This document shows, piece after piece, positions 1 to 4,487 of a DNA stretch of 5,611 nucleotides (within the stretch, counting starts at the first letter, position 1; each line of letters starts with the position of its first letter). Source of the DNA: Chloroflexota bacterium (GTDB lineage: Bacteria > Chloroflexota > Dehalococcoidia > SHYB01); the NCBI GenBank assembly GCA_016200725.1, contig JACQEE010000234.1, positions 1-5,611 on the forward strand. Reading direction: 5' to 3'. The position numbers and the translations under genes were made by a program. The notes under the pieces are model-generated. The model made no database searches, was not told the DNA's origin, and worked only from the letters and a program-made list of their open reading frames with translations.

Positions 1-651
1 GAGGGTCAGGCCTTTCAGAAGCAGTACCCGACCGCGAAAGTGACGTTCAACTTCGCGTCGAGTTCGACGCTGCGGACGCAGTTGACGCAGGGGGCGAAAG
101 CCGACGTCTTCGCCTCCGCCGACGAAGTGAACGTGCAGCAGGCGCAGGCGGCAGGGGTCATCGATGGCGACCGCATTCCGTTCGTGGCAAACCAGTTGGC
201 GATCGTGGTCAGCAAGTCATCGAAGGTGGTGACGGGACTACGCGACCTGGCGAAGCCCGGGACGAAAGTAGTGCTGGTCGATCCAGCCGCGCCGGCTGGA
301 ACTTACGCCGACGAAGCGCTCGCCAAGCTGGCGGCCGACCCGCAGTACGGGCAGACCTTTGCCGACGCGGTGCGGAAGAACATCGTGACCCGGGCAGGCA
401 CCGTGCGGCAGGCAACGCTTCCCGTGGAGACTGGCGAGGTGGACGCGGCAATCGTGTATACCACCGACGCGCGGGTGTCGGATAAGTTACAGGCCATCGC
501 CTTCCCGGCCAGCCTGGGCATCCGGCCGCTCTACTTCATGGGTCTCGTCAAGGGCGCGCCCAACGCGGATGGTGGCCGCGCTTTCATCGCCTTCCTGCGG
601 TCGGACGCGGGTGTACAGATTCTGCTGAAGCACAGCTTTTTGAAGCCGTAG
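1..651 (+). CDS. modA: Molybdate ABC transporter substrate-binding protein ModA (5' end missing)
   Basis: This is the extracytoplasmic protein that binds molybdate (possibly also tungstate) and hands it to the ModB/ModC importer. The window opens inside the gene: 216 residues are visible, and the signal peptide and first lobe start are missing. The frame is open from base 1, so the GTG at 40 is internal and not a start. Visible landmarks are FNFASSSTLRTQLTQGAKAD (about residues 16-35) followed by FASAD, which matches the oxyanion-contacting serine loop of ModA; PAGTYADEAL (98-107), the family's P-x-G-x-Y region; ETGEVDAAIVYTTDA (143-157), containing the tyrosine that lines the ligand pocket in ModA proteins; and the C-terminal SDAGVQILLKHSFLKP. 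The stop TAG is 3 nt before modB, so the genes are co-transcribed. Assignment to ModA is supported by the adjoining modB and modC. Tungstate-type binding proteins are the main alternative and cannot be excluded from sequence alone. Confidence 0.94.
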   Translation, partial: EGQAFQKQYPTAKVTFNFASSSTLRTQLTQGAKADVFASADEVNVQQAQAAGVIDGDRIPFVANQLAIVVSKSSKVVTGLRDLAKPGTKVVLVDPAAPAGTYADEALAKLAADPQYGQTFADAVRKNIVTRAGTVRQATLPVETGEVDAAIVYTTDARVSDKLQAIAFPASLGIRPLYFMGLVKGAPNADGGRAFIAFLRSDAGVQILLKHSFLKP

Positions 652-654
652 GGT

Positions 655-1473
655 ATGACCACTGAGGCGCCAGCGAGGAAGAGGCTTGGACTGTTTGCCG
701 TGGGCGGCCTGCCCACCGTACTCTTTCTCGCCTTCATCGGCCTGCCGATCATCGCGCTCGTCGTGCGCGGCGCAGGCTACGATGGCTTTTGGAGCGGCTT
801 CGGCGGCTCGACGCTGCGACAGGCACTGAAGTTGTCGCTGGTTACGAGCGCGATCTCGCTAGCGATCATCATCGCTGTGGGAACGCCGATGGCCTACCTA
901 CTGGCGCGGCGGCGCTTCCCCGGCCACGGCATTATCGATGCGTGCATCGAGTTGCCGCTGGTGCTCCCGCCGGTCGTGGCTGGACTAGGGATGCTGATGG
1001 CCTTCGGACGCACGAGTTACATCGGGCGAGGGCTCGACCACCTTGGAGTCTCGCTGCCGTTCACGACGATCGCGGTCGTGTTCGCGCAGATTTTTATCGG
1101 TGCCCCCTTTTTCGTCCGCGCAGCGAAGATCGGGTTCGAGTCGGTGGACCCAGGACTCGAGGACCTGGCGCGGACGCTCGGCGAACAGCCGTTATGGGTG
1201 TTCCTGCGCGTCACGCTGCCGCTTGCCTCGCGAGCGCTGATCGGCGGCGTGGTGCTGGCGTGGGCGCGGGCCATCTCCGAGTTCGGCGCGACGCTGATGT
1301 TCGCGGGCAACTTGCCGGGCAGGACGCAGACGATGTCCGTCGCAGTGATGTCTGCGCTGGAGAGCAACCTCGGCTCGGCGCTGGCGCTGGCGGTCGCGCT
1401 GCTGCTCATCGCCGTCATCGTGCTCGCCGCGTTGCGCCTGCTCGCCAACCGCGGTTGGAGTTACGGGCCATGA
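655..1473 (+). CDS. modB: Molybdate ABC transporter permease ModB
   Basis: This is the membrane channel subunit of the molybdate importer, 272 residues, working as a dimer with ModC bound on the cytoplasmic side. Hydrophobic segments lie at about residues 14-36, 57-84, 98-118, 133-155, 192-212 and 241-264. The EAA loop that docks the ATPase is clear at 167-190: E169, G176 and the LP pair 188-189 sit at the expected spacing in LEDLARTLGEQPLWVFLRV. The ModB hallmark AISEFGATLMFAGNLPGRTQ occupies 206-225. At 272 residues it is longer than the compact proteobacterial ModB, mostly through an N-terminal extension containing the first helix. ATG 655 is the first possible Met after the modA stop, 3 nt downstream. 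There is no good Shine-Dalgarno beyond the G-run at 651-653, so translation is probably coupled to modA. The 3' end overlaps modC by 4 nt. Sulfate permeases (CysT/CysW) are related but lack this neighbourhood. Confidence 0.95.
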   Translation: MTTEAPARKRLGLFAVGGLPTVLFLAFIGLPIIALVVRGAGYDGFWSGFGGSTLRQALKLSLVTSAISLAIIIAVGTPMAYLLARRRFPGHGIIDACIELPLVLPPVVAGLGMLMAFGRTSYIGRGLDHLGVSLPFTTIAVVFAQIFIGAPFFVRAAKIGFESVDPGLEDLARTLGEQPLWVFLRVTLPLASRALIGGVVLAWARAISEFGATLMFAGNLPGRTQTMSVAVMSALESNLGSALALAVALLLIAVIVLAALRLLANRGWSYGP

Positions 1474-2543
1474 TGCAGGGATGGCTGCGGCATCGCGTCG
1501 GCGATTTCGCTCTGGACGTGCATTGGTCGGCCGCCGACGGCGAGACGCTGGCCTTTCTCGGGCCGTCAGGCTCAGGCAAGACGACGACGCTGCGAGCGAT
1601 CGCCGGGCTGCTGCGACCACACGAAGGCCGCATAGACATCAACGGCGTGACGCTGTTCGATTCGGCGAAGGGCATCGATGTGCCGCCGCATGAGCGGCAG
1701 ATCGGCCTGCTGCCGCAGACATATGGTCTTTTCCCTCACCTGACGGTCGCTGAGAACATAGCCTTCGGCCTGCGGCGCTGGCCGGAGGCGGAGGCTCGGG
1801 ACCGCGTCGCTGCGCTGGTAGCGATGCTGCACATCGAAGAATTAGAGCAGCGCCGCCCAAACCAGGTATCGGCGGGGCAGCAGCAGCGAGTCGCTCTCGC
1901 CCGCGCCCTCGCGCCGCGACCTCGATTGGTGTTGCTCGACGAGCCGTTCGCCGCGCTCGACCAGGACCTGCGGCGGTCGCTGCGACAGGAGTTGCGCGCG
2001 CTGCGCCAGCGGGAGCGTGTGACGATGGTGCTGGTGACGCACGACCTCGCCGACGCGATGTCGCTCGCCGATCGTGTCGTGGTGCTGGAGCGCGGTCACG
2101 TGGCGGCCGAGGGCGCGCCGCTCGACATCCTGCACCGTCCCGGCGCCGAGACCGTCTCGCGCATGGTGGGCGTGGAGAACATCTTCGAGGCGAATGTCGT
2201 GGCGCAATCGGCGCAAGACGGCGTGATGACCTGCGACCTGGGCGGCTTGCAACTCGCCGTGCCGTACGCGCCGGTCGAGGCGGGGACGCCGGTGCGGATC
2301 GGCGTGCGCGCCGGCGACATCCTGCTGGCGTCGGAGCGGCCAAGCGGCCTCTCCGCGCAGAACGTAGTTTTGGGGAAGATAGCAACGCTGGAAGCACGAG
2401 GCTTTGAGGTCGAGGCACTCGTCGACTGCGGACTGCCGTTCCACGTGGAACTGACGCCGCGCGCGGTGGAGCGGCTGGGGCTGGCTGCGGGCAAGAACGT
2501 GTGGCTCGTCATCAAGAGCAACTCCTGCTTCTTGATCGAGTAA
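1470..2543 (+). CDS. modC: Molybdate ABC transporter ATP-binding protein ModC
   Basis: This is the cytoplasmic ATPase that powers molybdate import, 357 residues. In order: Walker A GPSGSGKTTT (31-40); Q-loop glutamine Q83 in LLPQTYGLFPH; signature VSAGQQQR (133-140); Walker B LVLLDEP (153-159) with catalytic E158; D-loop ALD (162-164); switch histidine H191 in LVTHD. After a linker comes a C-terminal MOP/TOBE-type molybdate-binding domain, about 295-356, beginning SAQNVVLGKI. The ABC signature is VSAGQ where LSGGQ is canonical, a mild deviation that keeps the Ser and the second Gly. The start is the ATG at 1470, which overlaps the modB stop as ATGA and has GGAG at 1457-1460, 9 nt upstream. 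A second ATG follows at 1473 and would remove one residue. The reading frame happens to be open for about 680 nt upstream through modB, but that part encodes no family motif. The single TOBE region and the gene order fit ModC rather than a sugar or iron ATPase. Confidence 0.95.
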   Translation: MMQGWLRHRVGDFALDVHWSAADGETLAFLGPSGSGKTTTLRAIAGLLRPHEGRIDINGVTLFDSAKGIDVPPHERQIGLLPQTYGLFPHLTVAENIAFGLRRWPEAEARDRVAALVAMLHIEELEQRRPNQVSAGQQQRVALARALAPRPRLVLLDEPFAALDQDLRRSLRQELRALRQRERVTMVLVTHDLADAMSLADRVVVLERGHVAAEGAPLDILHRPGAETVSRMVGVENIFEANVVAQSAQDGVMTCDLGGLQLAVPYAPVEAGTPVRIGVRAGDILLASERPSGLSAQNVVLGKIATLEARGFEVEALVDCGLPFHVELTPRAVERLGLAAGKNVWLVIKSNSCFLIE

Positions 2544-2562
2544 CGCCAGTCTCCTGGTGGCG
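2544..2562 (+). terminator. Hairpin directly after modC, possible weak terminator
   Basis: Immediately after the modC TAA, CGCCA (2544-2548) can pair with TGGCG (2558-2562) around a 9-nt loop. A competing pairing, CCAG (2546-2549) with CTGG (2554-2557), leaves a TCTC loop. No T-tract follows, so it is not a classical intrinsic terminator. It could protect the modABC mRNA 3' end or be chance in GC-rich sequence. Confidence 0.3.
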
Positions 2563-2577
2563 CAGTTCACGCTTCGC

Positions 2578-2586
2578 TGCTAGTGT
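2578..2586 (+). promoter_or_regulatory. Candidate extended -10 promoter for the DNA methyltransferase gene
   Basis: TGCTAGTGT reads as an extended -10 box (TG at 2578-2579, TAnnnT at 2581-2586). No good -35 hexamer is visible at the usual distance, which extended -10 promoters can tolerate. The expected transcription start, 6-8 nt downstream, falls on or beside the ATG at 2593, implying a leaderless mRNA. This fits the absence of any Shine-Dalgarno upstream of that ATG. Assignment is from motif reading only. Confidence 0.35.
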
Positions 2587-2592
2587 CTTGCC

Positions 2593-3651
2593 ATGCCAGC
2601 GAAACGGGACGACGGCGTGGAGTTGACGTGGCCAGGGAAGCATCGTGTCGCGCTGCCCAAGGCGCGACTGCGACGCGTCGAGGCGCATGGTGCGAGCGAG
2701 CCGCGAGGGACGCTGATCCGCGGCGACAACCTTCGCGCGATGGCCGCGCTGCTGCCGAAGTTCTCGGGCAAGGTCGACCTCGTCTACGCCGACCCCCCAT
2801 TCGCGACAGGCAGTCTGTTTCACCTCGAGTCGAACGGCAAGACGGCCTACCGCGACTCCTGGGACAAGGGCGTGCCTGGGTATCTGCAGATGCTTTACGA
2901 ACGCCTGTGGCCGATGCGCGAGTTGCTGTCGGCGCGGGGAACACTCTGGCTGCACCTCGATTGGCGCGTGAGCCACCATGCGCGGCTGCTGCTCGACGAG
3001 GTGTTCGGGCGCGACGCCTTCCGCAACATGGTTGTGTGGCATTATGGCGGTCGAGGCGCGAAGGCTGTCGCGGGGCAGATGCCGCGCAACTACGACACGC
3101 TGCTCGTCTATGCGAAATCGCCGGTCGCGGCGCTCAACCGCGCGAAGGTCGCCACGCCCCTCTCGGCGGAGGCAGCGCGAGCGATGGGCTATCGCCGAGG
3201 CGACGACGGCCGCTGGTTCAAGACTGCGCCACGCGGAGACTACACGGACGCCAGCGTGGCGCGCCTCGAAAGCGAGGGGCGTGTCCACCGGACGCAGTCA
3301 GGCAGTGTGCGCGTGAAGTACTTTCTCGCGGAGCGCGACGGAGCGGTGCTCGACGAGCGGCTTGTCGGCGACGTGTGGGACGACATCCCCGACATGATGC
3401 ACGCGCCGAAGGCGGAGCGTACCGGTTACCCGACGCAGAAACCGGAGGCACTGCTCGAGCGCATCGTCGAGATGGCCTCGAAGCCAGGGGACACGGTCGC
3501 GGACCTGTTCTGCGGCTCAGGAACGACACTCTCGGTGGCACAGCGCCTCGGCAGGCGCTGGCTCGGCTGCGACGAGAGCGACGCGGCCATCGAGACGACG
3601 ATGCAGCGCATGACAATCGCGGGCGCGGCCTGCGACGTATCAGCAGTGTGA
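2593..3651 (+). CDS. Site-specific DNA methyltransferase, beta class (N6-adenine or N4-cytosine), apparently without a cognate nuclease
   Basis: This cytoplasmic enzyme transfers a methyl group from S-adenosylmethionine to an exocyclic amino group of a base in a specific DNA sequence; 352 residues. The catalytic motif IV, DPPF (67-70, in VDLVYADPPFATG), comes first. Motif X-like YPTQKPEALLERIV (279-292) and the SAM-binding motif I DLFCGSGTT (304-312) come near the C-terminus. This order defines the beta class. DPPF favours N6-adenine over N4-cytosine (usually SPPY), but this is not proof. The stretch GTLWLHLDWRVSHHARLLLD (116-135) followed by the FRN (143-145) VVW segment is typical of the family. 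Residues about 150-275 should hold the target recognition domain. ATG 2593 is the only start possible, because an in-frame TAG lies at 2581-2583. It has no ribosome binding site. Only 40 residues follow motif I, so it lacks the C-terminal extension of CcrM-type enzymes. No restriction gene lies in the window, so it may be a solitary methyltransferase. The target sequence cannot be deduced. Confidence 0.93.
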   Translation: MPAKRDDGVELTWPGKHRVALPKARLRRVEAHGASEPRGTLIRGDNLRAMAALLPKFSGKVDLVYADPPFATGSLFHLESNGKTAYRDSWDKGVPGYLQMLYERLWPMRELLSARGTLWLHLDWRVSHHARLLLDEVFGRDAFRNMVVWHYGGRGAKAVAGQMPRNYDTLLVYAKSPVAALNRAKVATPLSAEAARAMGYRRGDDGRWFKTAPRGDYTDASVARLESEGRVHRTQSGSVRVKYFLAERDGAVLDERLVGDVWDDIPDMMHAPKAERTGYPTQKPEALLERIVEMASKPGDTVADLFCGSGTTLSVAQRLGRRWLGCDESDAAIETTMQRMTIAGAACDVSAV

Positions 3652-3683
3652 AATCTACCGTGGCTGGCGCACTAGCGGGCCGG

Positions 3684-3692
3684 TGATAAACT
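3684..3692 (+). promoter_or_regulatory. Candidate extended -10 promoter for the 98-residue protein gene
   Basis: TGATAAACT is an extended -10 match (TG 3684-3685, then TAAACT 3687-3692, with the conserved T, A and final T). No convincing -35 box lies upstream. A start 7 nt downstream would be near 3699, giving a leader of about 12 nt that begins at the GGAG ribosome binding site. It would let the small gene be expressed independently of the methyltransferase, 59 nt upstream. Confidence 0.35.
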
Positions 3693-3699
3693 GTCCATC

Positions 3700-3703
3700 G
3701 GAG
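3700..3703 (+). promoter_or_regulatory. Ribosome binding site of the 98-residue protein gene
   Basis: GGAG lies 7 nt before the ATG at 3711, normal spacing. It is the main support for this start and for the ORF being a real gene. Confidence 0.6.
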
Positions 3704-3710
3704 CGGCACT

Positions 3711-4007
3711 ATGACGACGCTTGATCTTCCTTTTGACGACCCGGAACATTTCGAGGAAGGCCTCGTTCACCTGGCCGACATGCTGGAGTTGGCGGACCCG
3801 CGCCGCAAGGGCGCGGAGATGAGCCGTGGCGTCGTAGCCCAGGCTGGTGTTGATGTGAACGCAGTGAAGAGCCTCACCGAGTGGAAGACGTTCTGCAAGA
3901 GCGTGGTGAAGCAACTCCGCTCGGCGTCGGGCAAGGCACGGGACGACGACCAGCGCGCCGTTTTGGACGCCACCATCGACCGCATCGAGCAGATGGCGAG
4001 AGGCTAG
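3711..4007 (+). CDS. Small protein of unknown function, 98 residues
   Basis: I do not recognise this family. The protein is 98 residues, soluble by appearance, with no signal peptide, membrane segment, cysteine pair or metal motif (a single Cys at 62). The N-terminus is strongly acidic (DLPFDDPEHFEEGL, 5-18), the centre holds basic patches (RRK 31-33, KSVVKQLR 63-70), and the end (DDDQRAVLDATIDRIEQMA, 78-96) looks helical. A small all-helical protein is the likely fold. Reasons to accept it as a gene are GGAG 7 nt upstream of the ATG, a candidate extended -10 box just before that, a complete ORF filling the space between its neighbours, and balanced residue composition unlike the Arg/Pro/Ser-rich shadow ORFs around it. 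It lies 59 nt after the methyltransferase on the same strand, so co-expression and a shared role are possible but unproven. Its stop is 4 nt from the stop of the convergent membrane protein gene. Confidence 0.75.
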   Translation: MTTLDLPFDDPEHFEEGLVHLADMLELADPRRKGAEMSRGVVAQAGVDVNAVKSLTEWKTFCKSVVKQLRSASGKARDDDQRAVLDATIDRIEQMARG

Positions 4008-4011
4008 TGCT

Positions 4012-4413
4012 CTACAGCCAGCGGCCCCACCAGCGCCGTCGCTGCTGCGTGGGAGGTGGCGCATCGATGGGTCGTCCACGCCAGGCCTTGTCGTAGCCCG
4101 TCGTCTGCTGGAACGTACCGCTCCGCTGCCGGGTGATCGCGAGCAGGTAGGCGACGAGCATGAGGCCGAGGCCGGCGAAAAGCACCGGCGCGCTGCTGAT
4201 AATCAGGCCGACGATGAGCAGCACGAGACCTCCCGTGCCGAGCCAGGCTGGAGTGATGCGCGGCAGTGAGCGGTGACGCGCCTGCGTCGGGGCAGCAGCG
4301 TCCCGACGGAAACGGAACGACCGGCGTACCCATCGTTTGACCGTGAAGCGCGGGCCTAGATTGCCCGTCTTCTTCATAATTTCTTCGATCTCTTCTTCAT
4401 ATTTCTGCGGCAT
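4012..4413 (-). CDS. Small membrane protein with a two-helix hairpin, function unknown
   Basis: 133 residues. The N-terminus MPQKYEEEIEEIMKK (1-15) is a charged, probably helical segment, followed by a very basic linker (about 22-50: KRWVRRSFRFRR and more). Then come two short membrane helices, about 57-72 (WLGTGGLVLLIVGLII) and 76-93 (PVLFAGLGLMLVAYLLAI), joined by SSA. The tail is cytoplasmic-looking, with YDKAWRGRPID (107-117), a Pro run, and a basic/Trp end RRRWWGRWL. By the positive-inside rule both ends should face the cytoplasm. The chosen start is the ATG at 4411-4413, because a perfect AGGAGG lies 5 nt upstream; an ATG 7 codons earlier (4432-4434) lacks such a site and lies in the palindromic repeat. 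I recall similar MP-KYEEEI-EI small membrane proteins from Chloroflexota, but assign no function. The gene follows the CoA-transferase on the same strand after 74 nt. The AT-rich patch at about 4370-4405 simply reflects the Lys/Glu/Ile-rich start. Confidence 0.82.
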   Translation of the reverse strand: MPQKYEEEIEEIMKKTGNLGPRFTVKRWVRRSFRFRRDAAAPTQARHRSLPRITPAWLGTGGLVLLIVGLIISSAPVLFAGLGLMLVAYLLAITRQRSGTFQQTTGYDKAWRGRPIDAPPPTQQRRRWWGRWL

Positions 4414-4418
4414 GTCAG

Positions 4419-4424
4419 CCTCCT
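4419..4424 (-). promoter_or_regulatory. Shine-Dalgarno site that fixes the start of the membrane protein gene
   Basis: On the - strand this reads AGGAGG, within a longer G-rich run up to 4429, 5 nt before the ATG at 4413. It decides the start over the upstream in-frame ATG at 4434. It can pair with the C-rich - strand run complementary to 4460-4469, which would hide it in a hairpin. Confidence 0.75.
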
Positions 4425-4432
4425 CCCCCGTC

Positions 4433-4457
4433 ATCCTGAGGCGCCTCGCCGAAGGAT
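4433..4457. repeat. REP-like imperfect palindrome (ATCCT-GA-GGCG-CCT-CGCC-GA-AGGAT)
   Basis: The arms ATCCT (4433-4437) and AGGAT (4453-4457) pair, GA (4438-4439) faces GA (4451-4452) as a tandem G.A mismatch, and GGCG (4440-4443) pairs with CGCC (4447-4450) around a CCT loop. The plan resembles the interspersed element TCATCCTGAGCGAAGCGAAG followed by GATCT, which I remember from many bacterial genomes including Chloroflexota: same arms, same GA/GA, shorter inner stem. It sits between the CoA-transferase stop and the membrane protein start. Only this copy is clear in the window, so repeat status rests on memory, while the palindrome itself is directly visible. There is no T-tract, so it is not a standard terminator. 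Confidence 0.6.
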
Positions 4458-4487
4458 CTGGGGTGGTGGGTCCTTCCGAGAACCGGC

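Noticed and set aside
40..651. GTG at 40 as the start of a 203-residue gene
   Set aside because: The ModA reading frame and family similarity continue upstream to base 1, so this GTG is an internal Val codon.
789..1469. Long in-frame upstream extension of modC (584-residue ORF)
   Set aside because: The extension is Arg/Ala/Gly-rich, overlaps modB, and encodes no motif; the ATGA overlap and GGAG at 1457-1460 fix the modC start at 1470.
1639..2418. 259-residue - strand ORF opposite modC
   Set aside because: Composition is dominated by Arg, Ala, Pro and Ser, as expected from the complement of a GC-rich gene; no recognisable motif or ribosome binding site.
2512..3288. 258-residue - strand ORF across the modC/methyltransferase junction
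   Set aside because: It spans two well-supported + strand genes, is rich in Arg/His/Gln/Val and has no family motif; a shadow ORF.
3652..3683. Terminator after the methyltransferase gene
   Set aside because: Only short complementary pieces such as CGC/GCG are present, with no stable stem and no T-tract.
2583..3686. 367-residue + strand ORF overlapping the whole methyltransferase in another frame, longer than the real gene
   Set aside because: It is Arg-rich shadow sequence; all methyltransferase motifs lie in the 2593 frame.
4370..4405. AT-richer patch as a sign of transferred DNA or a promoter
   Set aside because: It is explained by the Lys/Glu/Ile-rich N-terminus of the membrane protein.
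4414..4434. Alternative start of the membrane protein at ATG 4432-4434 (140 residues)
   Set aside because: It would translate the Shine-Dalgarno run itself, has no good ribosome binding site, and lies in the palindromic repeat; ATG 4413 has AGGAGG at 5 nt.
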